Shown piece after piece: positions 18,264-27,161 of a DNA stretch of 64,000 nucleotides (within the stretch, counting starts at the first letter, position 1; every line of letters starts with the position of its first letter). The stretch spans positions 620,001 through 684,000 of the forward strand of contig NZ_PCQA01000001.1 in the NCBI RefSeq assembly GCF_002979915.1, in the 5' to 3' direction. Source of the DNA: Arthrobacter sp. MYb213. Lineage in GTDB: Bacteria; Actinomycetota; Actinomycetes; Actinomycetales; Micrococcaceae. The notes under the pieces were generated by a model. That model worked only from the letters and a program-made list of their open reading frames with translations. It made no database searches and was not told the DNA's origin. The position numbers and the translations under genes were made by a program.

Positions 18264-18871
18264 AGCTCCCGCAATCTTCGTACATCCAGCTCTGGACGGT
18301 TTGGATAAAACTGGCTCATCCTGACGTTGATGGATGCAAATAACTGCGACGAGTCAGTTCCGTAGGCGTTGGCAGATCGCCAAGCGCGTCAGGGCGTGGA
18401 TTGGCGTGGATTAAGGTAGTTCCGAAGCATCCATCGCAGCGTCTCCCCTATCTTGATTAGCACCGGATTTGCTCCGCTCAAGGCGTTTCCACCGTGCCAG
18501 CCCGAGAACTTAGAAAGCCTGGATCTTCTAAGTCTCAATACGAACAGCACTGTCCGTCTTGGCAACCAAGAAGTTGAAGCCTTTCATGTTGTGGCCTCGT
18601 ACCTCATTGAGCTTCACCTTCAGCCGGATTGTTCGAGAGACAAATTACGCACGAGGTCCATCATCAAGGTTCACCAATATCTGTTGTTAATGACCAGCTA
18701 CCGAAAACCTGAGGCTTATGCCTCCTTACGAAGTGAAGAGCACCGCAGACATGCGAAGTGCACGTTTCCCGAACGTTCTCCGTGAGTCTTGCCAATACCT
18801 TGAGACCTGCTAGTACCTGTCCTAGCGTGATAGATCCGAGCAGTTCCACGGACCGAGCAGGAGGATCTCTG
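18264..18871. other. Intergenic region upstream of the Gsp39-like dehydrogenase
   Basis: About 600 bases. A 110-codon open frame (18453-18785, +) exists but shows no family resemblance or convincing ribosome site, and I do not call it a gene. A probable promoter for the next gene lies at its right end. Confidence 0.45.
18800..18828 (+). promoter_or_regulatory. Probable promoter of the dehydrogenase gene
   Basis: TTGAGA (18800-18805), a 17-base spacer, then TAGCGT (18823-18828) resembles actinobacterial housekeeping promoters. The distance to the start codon leaves a leader of about 35-40 bases. Confidence 0.45.
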
Positions 18872-19795
18872 ATGACTACACACGAATCCGATTCCCAAAG
18901 CAACGAAGCGCAGCTTTCACTGGATAATCCGGTAACCCGCCATCCGAAGATTTCACCACCAAAACAGGATCAGCCGGAGCCAGGGCTTGACGCACAACTC
19001 GAACCGATCGCAGACCATGGGGAGACCAGCTACGTCGGGACCGGTAGGCTCAAGGGCCGCAAGGCGCTAATCACCGGAGGCGATTCAGGTATCGGCGCCG
19101 CAGTGGCCATCGCCTTTGCCCGTGAGGGAGCCGATGTCGCCATCGCCTATCTTCCAGCCGAGGCGGAAGATGCTGCGAAGATCATTTCCTTGATTGAAGC
19201 CGAGGGCCGTGTAGCTGTCGGCTTACCCGGAGATCTGCTTGAGGTAAATTATCGCCAAACACTGGCCGATGTGGCAGCCGAAAAACTCGGTGGACTAGAC
19301 ATCTTGGTCAACAACGCGGGCAAGCAAATTGCAGTTGAGAAAATAGAAGAGCTGAGCGATGAGCAGGTTCTTGAAACCTTCCAGATCAATATTCTGGCGA
19401 TGTTCACCATCACTCGGGCTGCGCTGAAGCATTTTCCCGATGGCGCCAGCATCATCAACACGACCTCGGTTCAGGCCTATGATCCTTCGCCGACGTTGTT
19501 GGACTATGCCTCTACCAAGGCCGCTATCAATGCTTTTACCAAGGGATTGGCTGTTCAGTTGGCTCCGCGCGGTATCCGCGTCAACGGTGTTGCTCCAGGC
19601 CCTATCTGGACACCCCTACAAGTATCCGATGGTCAGCCAAAAGATAAGTTGCCTAAATTCGGACACGACGTGCCGCTGGGCCGCGCCGGTCAACCGGTAG
19701 AGCTAGCACCTGCCTACGTCTTTCTCGCCTCAGCCGAATCTAGTTATGTGGTGGGCGAAACCCTGAACGTCAACGGCGGCAAATCCACCCCATAG
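18872..19795 (+). CDS. Short-chain dehydrogenase, Gsp39 (YdaD/YhxC)-like
   Basis: A 307-residue NAD(P)-dependent oxidoreductase. The long N-terminal extension of about 50 polar residues followed by RKALITGGDSGIGAAVAIA is typical for the general-stress SDR group rather than classical 250-residue SDRs. NNAG appears in ILVNNAGKQIAVE and the catalytic YASTKAA motif is present, followed by PGPIWTPL. AGGAGG is placed seven to eight bases ahead of the ATG; an upstream frame extension lacks such a site. In Bacillus the relatives are part of the general stress regulon. Substrate unknown. Confidence 0.9.
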   Translation: MTTHESDSQSNEAQLSLDNPVTRHPKISPPKQDQPEPGLDAQLEPIADHGETSYVGTGRLKGRKALITGGDSGIGAAVAIAFAREGADVAIAYLPAEAEDAAKIISLIEAEGRVAVGLPGDLLEVNYRQTLADVAAEKLGGLDILVNNAGKQIAVEKIEELSDEQVLETFQINILAMFTITRAALKHFPDGASIINTTSVQAYDPSPTLLDYASTKAAINAFTKGLAVQLAPRGIRVNGVAPGPIWTPLQVSDGQPKDKLPKFGHDVPLGRAGQPVELAPAYVFLASAESSYVVGETLNVNGGKSTP

Positions 19796-19859
19796 GGACC
19801 GCCGAAGCTAAAGCACCAGCCACAATATCCAGATCAGCTAGCTGCAAAGGATGAACTTG

Positions 19860-20045
19860 ATGACAGAGCATGACCACCCGAACTCTCCGAATACTGCACC
19901 ACCCACCGAAGACGCCGGTGCGAGCTCCAACCCAGACCCGGTCAACCAAAAAATTACCGGGTTGGAACCCGGTGGCGGCGTTCCACCCGGAGAAACTCCG
20001 CCCGGTGAAGGTTCCATGAGCCAAGATCAGGGACATGACGAATAA
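19860..20045 (+). CDS. DUF6480-like small acidic protein
   Basis: A 61-residue disordered, acidic protein. The second half contains LEPGGGVPPGETPPGEGSMS, which I recall as the core of the DUF6480 family of small actinobacterial proteins. Start at 19860 is favoured over 19851 because AAAGGA lies nine bases upstream of it. It sits between the stress dehydrogenase and the cyclodeaminase-like gene and may share their transcript. Function unknown. Confidence 0.72.
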   Translation: MTEHDHPNSPNTAPPTEDAGASSNPDPVNQKITGLEPGGGVPPGETPPGEGSMSQDQGHDE

Positions 20046-20065
20046 TCAGCCGGTGATCTCGCGCA

Positions 20066-20728
20066 ATGGATAATACCGAAACCCCCGCCATGTCGAACTC
20101 CGCCATCACCGGTTGGCTCAATGCACTGTCACTATCAGACGGGGCTCCAGGCGGAGGGGCCGCCTCCGGGATCATGCTGGCGATAGCGGCCTCGCTAACC
20201 TCCATGGTGTGCGGATACACCTCCACCGAAGATCAGGAGCAGCAAGTCTCACTGTCATTAATTGATTCCCGGGCTCAGGAGCTTAAAGACAAAGCGCTAA
20301 AACTCGGTGACCAAGATGCTGCGGTTACTAACGCTTTCGGTGCAGCGTTTCGCATGGAGCCAAGTTCAGAAAGGCAACGAGCCATCGAAGATGCCTCAAT
20401 TCAGGCGGCTAAAGCTTCGGCCGCATTGGGTGATTTGGCTATCACCGCAATCACCGATCTGGCATGGCTTGCCGAATATGGCAACCCGGCACTGATCGCA
20501 GACGTTGCCGTGGGACTGGGTGCTCTGCGCGCCGCAGTCACAGGTGCCCGCACCAACGTCAGCTTCGACCTATCCAAAGTGGCAACCGATCATACTGGCC
20601 TAGCCGAGGTACGCGGTGCGCATCCTCAACTTTGGCAAATGGTTCGGCAACTCACTGACGCGCAACAAGAAATCGATCGGATTACCGCTGGAATCGATCA
20701 TCGAGCTGCCCCGACCGATGACCGGTAA
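20066..20728 (+). CDS. Formiminotransferase-cyclodeaminase-like protein
   Basis: A 220-residue all-helical protein of the FTCD cyclodeaminase/cyclohydrolase family. Signature stretches are SDGAPGGGAASGIMLAIAAS near the N-terminus and YGNPALIADVAVGLGALRAA in the second half. In folate metabolism relatives convert 5-formiminotetrahydrofolate to methenyltetrahydrofolate; free-standing bacterial copies are often of unproven function. The start could also be the ATG at 20090, as no strong ribosome site marks either. Confidence 0.8.
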   Translation: MDNTETPAMSNSAITGWLNALSLSDGAPGGGAASGIMLAIAASLTSMVCGYTSTEDQEQQVSLSLIDSRAQELKDKALKLGDQDAAVTNAFGAAFRMEPSSERQRAIEDASIQAAKASAALGDLAITAITDLAWLAEYGNPALIADVAVGLGALRAAVTGARTNVSFDLSKVATDHTGLAEVRGAHPQLWQMVRQLTDAQQEIDRITAGIDHRAAPTDDR

Positions 20729-20864
20729 AAGCATGTGGCTGATACACCGGCTAGCCAAATCCGTAACCCGAGGGGCAGGCGCTAGTTTGCACATGGCACC
20801 ACTTTTCAAGATCAAACGCAGCAACTCTCAATTTAGAATCCACCGACCTTAGGAATTGATTCGC

Positions 20865-21479
20865 ATGTCAACGGATAGCTTAAAAGCACTCATCCTTGTT
20901 TGCACCTTGTCACCTTCTCCTAAAAAGTCCAGCAGTGACTTGCTGGCACAGCAGGTAGGGCAGAAGTTCTCGGAACTGGACGTCCAACCCGAGATTCTGC
21001 GGGTTGTGGATTTTAACGTCATGCCCGGTGTGCTCAAAGATATGGGTGGGGGCGATGAATGGCCCGGAATCCGAGCAAAAATCCTAGCCGCGGACATTCT
21101 GGTGCTGGCCACTCCGATCTGGGTGGGCCACCCTTCGAGTGTGGCCCAACGGGTGCTAGAACGCCTGGATGCAGAGCTGTCAGAAACAGATAGTCAAGGG
21201 CGCCCGATTCTTTTCGACAAGGTCGCAATGGTGGCGGTAGTTGGTAATGAAGATGGTGCGCACCATGTGATCGCTGACTTGTCTCAAGGGTTAGGCGAAG
21301 TCGGCTTCAGCATTCCCGCGCAGGGCTCCACCTATTGGGTTGGTGAGGCGATGCACTCCACCGATTTTCAGGATCTCAAGCAGACGCCCGAGGTCACCGC
21401 CAACGCTACGGATATTTCGACGCGCAACAGCACACACTTAGCCACATTGCTCAAATCTAAGCCATTCCCGAGTTCGTAG
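20865..21479 (+). CDS. Flavodoxin-fold NAD(P)H-dependent FMN reductase-like protein
   Basis: A 204-residue protein of the flavodoxin/NADPH-dependent FMN reductase superfamily. The N-terminal strand ALILVCTLSPSPKKSSSDLL matches the FMN phosphate loop, and ADILVLATPIWVGHPSSVAQ is the classical flavin-contact segment. It may be a quinone or flavin reductase in oxidative stress defence. The ATG at 20865 is about a dozen bases after AGGA; a TTG at 20856 is too close to it. Followed by a 140-base gap. Confidence 0.85.
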   Translation: MSTDSLKALILVCTLSPSPKKSSSDLLAQQVGQKFSELDVQPEILRVVDFNVMPGVLKDMGGGDEWPGIRAKILAADILVLATPIWVGHPSSVAQRVLERLDAELSETDSQGRPILFDKVAMVAVVGNEDGAHHVIADLSQGLGEVGFSIPAQGSTYWVGEAMHSTDFQDLKQTPEVTANATDISTRNSTHLATLLKSKPFPSS

Positions 21480-21619
21480 CCGCAAGCCCGGCCGGGCTCC
21501 CAGAAATATGGGAATAACCCGGTAATCGAGGCCTTTCATTGGAAATGTTCGGCAACCAACATAGCGTACGAACCACCAGCCAGTCGGAAGCTGAACCCAC
21601 TAAGCGAAGGAACATCGTG

Positions 21620-22150
21620 ATGTCGCACCACACCATCGATCCGGGAAAACTGCACAGATACCTCAGTCAGCATCTGTTGGGCTCAGAATCCGGCCTAAAT
21701 CATTTTGAAGCCGCGAAAGACACCTGGGCTGGAACCGCGCATGAAGAGCGGTTTAACTCATTGTGGAAGCAAGTCGAGAAAGATCAACAGGATCTGGAAT
21801 CGCTCATGGATCGTTTAGGTTTTAGCCGTGGGCCGCTGGCGCAAGTTGCTGCCCCGGTGGCGAAACTTGCCGGGATGGTGAACCCGTTTAACCCCTTTAG
21901 GCAGCGCAAGATCTCCGCAGCGCAGGTTCAGCTTGATGTGCTCACCGGGCTGCTCAATGCCAAGTTGCGCATGTGGCAGACGCTGCAATTGATGCTTGAT
22001 GCAGAACCCCAACTGGACCGGGGGCTCCTAGAAGATTTGGAGCAACGCGCACTGTCCCAGATTAATCAATTGGTAATGCTCAGCGATGAAACCTGGCAAG
22101 ACCGCTTCGCGCCCGAGCCGACGGAGGGCAGTTCTGGTGACGGCAAATGA
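21620..22150 (+). CDS. Uncharacterised helical protein coupled to the FAD oxidoreductase
   Basis: A 176-residue, almost entirely helical protein that I do not recognise. The N-terminus is MSHHTIDPGKLHRYLSQHLL, and later stretches such as LLNAKLRMWQTLQLMLDAEP suggest a four-helix bundle. AAGGA lies eight bases ahead of ATG 21620; the frame continues back to 21539 without a good signal. The stop overlaps the start of the next gene by four bases (ATGA), so the two are produced together. It may carry a ferritin-like fold, but I see no clear metal-ligand set. Confidence 0.65.
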   Translation: MSHHTIDPGKLHRYLSQHLLGSESGLNHFEAAKDTWAGTAHEERFNSLWKQVEKDQQDLESLMDRLGFSRGPLAQVAAPVAKLAGMVNPFNPFRQRKISAAQVQLDVLTGLLNAKLRMWQTLQLMLDAEPQLDRGLLEDLEQRALSQINQLVMLSDETWQDRFAPEPTEGSSGDGK

Positions 22151-23571
22151 CGCGTAAAGCGAATATCGTTGGCGCCGGACCCAACGGGCTGATCGCGGCG
22201 GCGGTACTTGCCGAACAAGGCTTTGAGGTGAAGGTCTTTGAGCGCAATGCGATACCCGGAGGTGCTGCTGTTTCAGGCACCACCTTGGGTGATGACGTCG
22301 TGGTGGATCTGGGTGCTGCTGCCCATCCTTTCGCCTTTGGATCCCCCGCCTTCGCGCACTTCAATCTGACCGGGCAGGGTCTAGAGTGGAAATTTCATGA
22401 CTACCCGCTGGCCCACCCGTTAGATGGCGCCGATTCGGTGCTCCTGCATCAAGACCTGAACGAGACCGTCAAACAATTCCCTCAGGACTCACGAGTCTGG
22501 CAGGCACTTCACGGGCCACTTATTCGGCGCCCACACGACACACTGGATAATGTGACCAGTCCGCTGCTGGGCATTCCACCACACCCGGTGCTCATGGCGC
22601 GCTTCGGATTGCTCTCTCTACCGCCAGCGAGGTTACTTGTCGCCACAGCCTTTCGTACACGGGAGGCGAAGGCCTTGTTTGCCGGCTCCAGCGCCCACTC
22701 CATGTTGCCGCTGGAGCATCCCTTTACCTCCGGTTTTGGCGCGCTCTTCGGTGCTTTGGGCCAGTCTTGGGGCTGGCCGGTGGCTCGTGGCGGGACCGGC
22801 AGCATCATCAATGCCTTACTGAAGGTCCTCGGGGCGCTGGGCGTGCAAATTCATACCGACACTCACATCACGGATTTGTCCCAGCTCCCGCCGGCAGAAT
22901 TGACCATCTTAGACGTCACCCCGCGCCAATTACTGGCAATGGCTGGATCCCGATTGTCTCCGCGCTACCGAAAACAACTGGAACGTTGGCGCTATGGCAC
23001 GGCGGTGTACAAAGTTGATTACCTGCTTGATGGCCCGGTGCCGTGGAGTGACCCACGCACGGCGAATGCGGGTACGGTTCACGTGGTCGGTGATGCTTCC
23101 GAACTTGCCTACGCGGAACGTGAGGTAACCGCCGGGCGTATGCCGCAACGCCCCTTCGTAATGGTGGTTCAGCCTTCTTCTGCAGATGCTTCGCGGGCCC
23201 CTGCAGGGCAGCATGTGATCTGGTCTTATGCGCATGTGCCGCAAGGCTATACCGGGGCTGCGGGAGAGCTGATCGATGCGCAAATTCAACGCTTCGCTCC
23301 GGGATTCAAGGACCGGATCCTGCGCCGAGTGGAAACCAGTCCGGCGCAGCTAGAAGACTGGAATCCGAACCTAGTGGGTGGAGATATTGGTGGTGGGTCT
23401 TTGAGTGGTCTGCAGCAGTTTTTGCGTCCCACCGCTTCGCTATCGCCATACAGCTTCGGTGTGCCGGGGCTGTATCTGTGTTCATCTTCCACCCCGCCCG
23501 GCGGCGGCGTGCATGGCATGGCCGGCTGGAATGCTGCGCACCAAGCGATTAAAGACATGACGCGAAGCTGA
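22147..23571 (+). CDS. FAD-dependent oxidoreductase, phytoene-dehydrogenase-like
   Basis: A 474-residue NAD(P)/FAD oxidoreductase of the amine-oxidase/phytoene desaturase clan. The dinucleotide motif GAGPNGLIAAAVLAEQGF is at residues 9-26, followed by ERNAIPGGAAVSG. The C-terminus CSSSTPPGGGVHGMAGWNAA is the second flavin-binding motif of this group. No carotenoid synthase is near, so a carotenoid role should not be assumed; an uncharacterised lipid or quinone oxidation is as likely. Coupled to the helical protein upstream. Confidence 0.88.
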   Translation: MTRKANIVGAGPNGLIAAAVLAEQGFEVKVFERNAIPGGAAVSGTTLGDDVVVDLGAAAHPFAFGSPAFAHFNLTGQGLEWKFHDYPLAHPLDGADSVLLHQDLNETVKQFPQDSRVWQALHGPLIRRPHDTLDNVTSPLLGIPPHPVLMARFGLLSLPPARLLVATAFRTREAKALFAGSSAHSMLPLEHPFTSGFGALFGALGQSWGWPVARGGTGSIINALLKVLGALGVQIHTDTHITDLSQLPPAELTILDVTPRQLLAMAGSRLSPRYRKQLERWRYGTAVYKVDYLLDGPVPWSDPRTANAGTVHVVGDASELAYAEREVTAGRMPQRPFVMVVQPSSADASRAPAGQHVIWSYAHVPQGYTGAAGELIDAQIQRFAPGFKDRILRRVETSPAQLEDWNPNLVGGDIGGGSLSGLQQFLRPTASLSPYSFGVPGLYLCSSSTPPGGGVHGMAGWNAAHQAIKDMTRS

Positions 23572-23669
23572 GAGAATTCCGAGAACCAGCTTGAGTAACC
23601 GATCTGTCATTAGACATTGTCCTAGGCTGTGTTCCACACCATCCCCTGTAGCAAGTGAGGAACGAACCC

Positions 23670-24692
23670 ATGAAAATTCCACAGCACCGCGGACCGGTTA
23701 GTTCTCTGCTGCTTCAAATTCTCGGACAGAATGATCTGTCGACTGATTTGACGGAACTCAACGAGGTAGCCACCCAGGCATTGTCAGACTCCGACATCCT
23801 CTGCGACGAAGATCTGCAGTTATGTCTTTTTGCCCTCTATGAATTGCATTATGGAGGCTTTGAGCGGGTAAGCGATCAATGGGAGTGGCACCCCGGGTTA
23901 TTGGCCTTCCGGGCGCGACTGGAAACAGCTTTTGAAGCTCGACTGCGCGATGCGGTGGGAGAGCTCCCAGCCATAGCCGACACCGCGGACCAAGTTGCGG
24001 CTCAGCTCTTTGAATTGGCAGGCTCCTCCACAGGGCCATCCGTATCCGAGTTCGTTTTACGTCACGCCACAGTGGAGCAGGTCAAAGAATTCCTGATTCA
24101 GAAATCCATTTATCAGCTCAAGGAAGCTGACCCGCATACGTGGGCTATCCCTCGACTCACCGGGCGTGGCAAGTCAGCACTGGTGGAGATCCAATATGAC
24201 GAGTACGGCAGCGGCAGTGCCGGCAAAATGCACAGCGAATTATTCGCCACCACCATGGCAGGGCTTGACCTCGACTCCCAGTTCGGTGCGTATATCGATG
24301 AAATTCCCGCCATCACCTTGGCCTCGGTCAACATGATGTCACTGTTTGCACTGCACCGCCGCCTGCGCGGAGCAGTCGCCGGGCACCTAGCAATCTATGA
24401 AATGACCTCGTCAATTCCTAGTGCCCGTTATGCACGTGGACTACGTCGCCTAGGATTCCAGAGTCCGGTCACCGACTACTTTGACGAACATGTGGAAGCG
24501 GATGCGGTGCATGAACAGATTGCCGGACGCGATCTGGCCGGCGGGCTCATCGAAGAAGATCCCGAACTTGGCCCATCCATCTTTTTTGGTGCGCACGCGG
24601 TGTGCTTCATTGATGATTTGCTAGGCCGTTGGCAAATGGAGGCGTGGGAACAAGGACGTAGCTCGTTGCGCAGCAAGGAATTGATTAGATGA
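23670..24692 (+). CDS. Heme-oxygenase-like diiron (iron-containing redox) protein
   Basis: A 340-residue protein of the 'iron-containing redox enzyme' (heme-oxygenase-like domain) family. The fold is helical with a GEE/HxE pattern: KMHSELFATTMAGLDL, later HLAIYEMTSS, YFDEHVEADAVHEQIAGRD supply E, H, E, D and H residues in the order expected for a diiron site. The ATG 23670 follows GTGAGGA. Its stop overlaps the CDGSH gene by ATGA, so the proteins are made in equal amounts and probably act together, with the CDGSH protein as electron or cluster donor. Substrate unknown. Confidence 0.85.
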   Translation: MKIPQHRGPVSSLLLQILGQNDLSTDLTELNEVATQALSDSDILCDEDLQLCLFALYELHYGGFERVSDQWEWHPGLLAFRARLETAFEARLRDAVGELPAIADTADQVAAQLFELAGSSTGPSVSEFVLRHATVEQVKEFLIQKSIYQLKEADPHTWAIPRLTGRGKSALVEIQYDEYGSGSAGKMHSELFATTMAGLDLDSQFGAYIDEIPAITLASVNMMSLFALHRRLRGAVAGHLAIYEMTSSIPSARYARGLRRLGFQSPVTDYFDEHVEADAVHEQIAGRDLAGGLIEEDPELGPSIFFGAHAVCFIDDLLGRWQMEAWEQGRSSLRSKELIR

Positions 24693-24889
24693 GTGAGAAT
24701 GACACCAGCATCACCGTCTGCCCGCGCGGGCCACTCCTGGTGCGCGGCGACTTTGAAATCCTAGATGATAAGGGTCAGCCGGTACCTCGTACACGCGAAA
24801 CTGTCGCATTATGTCGATGTGGGGCGTCAGCTATCAAGCCCTACTGCGATGGATCACATAAATTGAACGGCTTCGAAAAGAACCGATAA
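24689..24889 (+). CDS. CDGSH iron-sulfur domain protein
   Basis: A 66-residue mitoNEET-type protein. The CDGSH motif is complete: CRCGASAIKPYCDGSHKLNG supplies three Cys and one His to a [2Fe-2S] cluster. Such clusters can be transferred or used in electron transfer. Genes of this type often pair with heme-oxygenase-like diiron proteins in actinobacteria, as here, and a coupled start supports joint function. Confidence 0.93.
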   Translation: MSENDTSITVCPRGPLLVRGDFEILDDKGQPVPRTRETVALCRCGASAIKPYCDGSHKLNGFEKNR

Positions 24890-24948
24890 TTCCCTGGTGG
24901 TGCAACAGCCACTGACTAATTTACCCCCGAAGAATGTGTGGCTTTTTG

Positions 24949-26040
24949 ATGAAGAGAACTTTTGGGATCGAAGAAGAGTTCTTCCTTCTCAATGAACGTA
25001 CCTTTCGTTTAGCTCCGCTGGATCCAGTTCAGGCTTCGCACTTGCTCGCACTGAACGCGTTAGCGAAACCGGGAAATGTACAGACCGAGTTCTTGGCGGC
25101 GCAAATTGAGATCGCAACGGGTGTTTGTACTGACTCCGGGCAAGCCGTGAATGAGTTGCGTGGCATCCGCCAACTTTTAGCCGCAGCCTGCAACGAGCTG
25201 GGGATTTTTCCGGTGGCTCTAGGGACTCCTGTACAAGTGCCGAATGAACCGACCCAAATCACTCCCGCCAACAGGTATCAGACAGTGCGCGAGTTGGTAC
25301 CCGGTCTGGCCTCCGAGCATTATCTCAGCGGGATGCACATCCATGTTGGGGTTCCGGATCTAGAGTCCGGAATTCGGGCGCTCAATGGCCTTCGCCGTTG
25401 GGTTCCAGTACTGGTCGCGCTCAGTAGCAATTCACCGTATTGGCGTGGCCAGGATAGCGGTTTCGCTTCGTGGCGAACCATTCAATACCGTCGCTGGTCT
25501 ATCAACGGCATACCACCGCATTTTGACGACGCTGAGACTTATCTCAGACACAAAGAGTTACTCTTGTCCTCAGAGTCGCTACCTGATGCAGGACATATCG
25601 GTTGGAGCGCTAGGTTATCGGACAAGTTTCCAACCCTTGAAATCCGTGCCAGCGACGTACAGCTGACCACGGCAGAGGCGGTGGCCTTAGCGGCATTGAT
25701 GCGCGCGCTGATCGACACCGTTTTGGAGTCACCCGAAGAACAGGTTGAGACAGCTCCCGAGTTGTTGCAACTAGCACTATGGCAGGCGGCCAGAGTGGGC
25801 ATGCAGGGGAATCTATTTGATCTGAGTTCCGGATCCAATACGCCCGCATGGGAACATCTTCGACGGCTCTTAGCTTTTCTGCGCCCCGCGTTAGAAGCCA
25901 ACGGGGATGACGCTTTGGTTTCCGAAGTGGTGCAGCGGTGGGCGAACACCGGCTCTGGGTCAGAACAGCAACGCGCTGCCTGGGACCTCGGCGGAGCCTA
26001 TGCGGTGCTCGACGGCGCGCAGAACATGTTCATCAAGTGA
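24949..26040 (+). CDS. YbdK-type carboxylate-amine ligase (copy 1)
   Basis: An ATP-grasp-unrelated glutamate-cysteine-ligase 2 family enzyme of about 363 residues, joining a carboxylate to an amine with ATP hydrolysis. FGIEEEFFLLN at the N-terminus and SGMHIHVGVPD are the family motifs. Known YbdK has weak glutamate-cysteine ligase activity; the true substrates are unknown. No clear ribosome site decides between ATG 24949 and 24934. It follows the redox pair by 60 bases. Copy 2 is at 39332-40411. Confidence 0.9.
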   Translation: MKRTFGIEEEFFLLNERTFRLAPLDPVQASHLLALNALAKPGNVQTEFLAAQIEIATGVCTDSGQAVNELRGIRQLLAAACNELGIFPVALGTPVQVPNEPTQITPANRYQTVRELVPGLASEHYLSGMHIHVGVPDLESGIRALNGLRRWVPVLVALSSNSPYWRGQDSGFASWRTIQYRRWSINGIPPHFDDAETYLRHKELLLSSESLPDAGHIGWSARLSDKFPTLEIRASDVQLTTAEAVALAALMRALIDTVLESPEEQVETAPELLQLALWQAARVGMQGNLFDLSSGSNTPAWEHLRRLLAFLRPALEANGDDALVSEVVQRWANTGSGSEQQRAAWDLGGAYAVLDGAQNMFIK

Positions 26041-26301
26041 ATAAGATAGAAGTTTTTGGGCTACACGTGCCGTTGGCCCCACAGCCGATCTGGGCAAAAC
26101 CCTAGAATCTGTGAAATAACTGAGAATTTCTGAATGGACACTTCACCTCCACATTACAAATGATACTTTCAACCCTGAATCCCGTTGTTTCAACTGATAG
26201 GCCAAGCCCTGCTAGGTCGAAGAATACCAATGCGGAGACAACGGCGGATCACCGCTCAGTTGGAGTTGAGAAGTATCGTCTAGAAGTGGAGGGTAGTTCA
26301 A

Positions 26302-26742
26302 ATGCCAGGTCGGCTAGTCAGGTCTCAGACAGCTCAACGCGTCGCAGTACTGCTGGGATCAAGAGAAGGAAGAAAGCACCTCGGAACTTACGGTTGGAAA
26401 TCAGGAATGCCTGTAATCATGACCCAGCCGGCAGAAAAGCTGGATGATGTGATGGGCCTCGTGTCGGTACATCAAGGTCCGGTCTTGGTGGCCCTAACCG
26501 ATCCAAGAACCGATGTGCTCAAATTTCTCCACATCTCCGAGACATCTCCAGCGCTGGAAGTCGTCAAGGAATCGGAACAGGGCTGCCTCATTGGAGACCT
26601 CTTCCACGATGCCGAACACTGCGGAATGAAAACCTTCCGGGTGAAGTACTGGAAACACAGCGCCGTGGCTCATGCAATTCCATTCTTCGCGGACAATGAG
26701 CTGGCTAAACCTTTTCATACCCCAGCGGGCTCAGCTATTTAG
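26302..26742 (+). CDS. Unrecognised 146-residue protein, family copy 1
   Basis: One of three paralogues in this window, all exactly 146 residues. The N-terminus is MPGRLVRSQTAQRVAVLLGS, and shared features are REGRKHL, YGWKSGMPVI, MGLVSVHQ and FRVKYWKHSAVAHAIPFF near the C-terminus. I cannot assign a known domain. The predicted structure is mixed alpha/beta with no membrane segment or signal, so it is cytoplasmic. GTGGAGGG precedes the ATG. It ends at a strong hairpin shared with the gene on the other strand. Confidence 0.8.
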   Translation: MPGRLVRSQTAQRVAVLLGSREGRKHLGTYGWKSGMPVIMTQPAEKLDDVMGLVSVHQGPVLVALTDPRTDVLKFLHISETSPALEVVKESEQGCLIGDLFHDAEHCGMKTFRVKYWKHSAVAHAIPFFADNELAKPFHTPAGSAI

Positions 26743-26761
26743 CTTAGAGTCAAAAGTTGAT

Positions 26762-26811
26762 ACAAGTTAATCGGTCTTAGTCCGCGCGCGGTCTAAGACC
26801 GATTAACTTGT
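26762..26811. terminator. Strong bidirectional hairpin
   Basis: Perfect 19-bp arms (26762-26780 with 26793-26811) around a 12-base GC loop, between convergent genes. The minus-strand gene ends inside the right arm, so its stop codon is part of the stem. Confidence 0.85.
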
Positions 26812-27005
26812 GCCGATATGGATACTAGATCAAGTAACCGCTGCACTTCATCTACACGGGAGCGCCAGTAGGCAACATCTAAACCCAACCCACCCGCGGC
26901 TTCCTGCGCCTTCGCGCGAAAATCATCACGGTGATCTTCTAAAGCATTCAATAAGTCGGCAATCTGGTCCTTGGTCAGGGAAAGTCTGAGCACTTGCTTC
27001 GGCAT
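26793..27005 (-). CDS. Uncharacterised small helical protein, 70 residues
   Basis: A short helical protein beginning MPKQVLRLSLTKDQIADLLN, with many charged residues and no Cys. GGGGAGG is placed eight bases ahead of ATG 27005, which rules out the upstream GTG. Its stop codon overlaps the right arm of the terminator hairpin. Not recognised; possibly a regulatory or toxin-antitoxin-like small protein, but no partner gene is adjacent to support that. Confidence 0.6.
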   Translation of the reverse strand: MPKQVLRLSLTKDQIADLLNALEDHRDDFRAKAQEAAGGLGLDVAYWRSRVDEVQRLLDLVSISAQVNRS

Positions 27006-27161
27006 TTGCGCCACCTCCCCGTCCTACGTTACGCACGTACACATCGTTCAGATTTTTCCTCTTTCCCCGACACTACTCGCCGTGTCCGTTCTCCGAAGGA
27101 ATACTGAGGGCTTTAACAGGAAAATTGGTATGGGGTAGGCCTATTTATTACCAAGGCGAAG

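Noticed and set aside
18453-18785. 110-codon open frame upstream of the SDR gene
   Set aside because: No ribosome site, no motif, and a promoter for the next gene lies inside its end.
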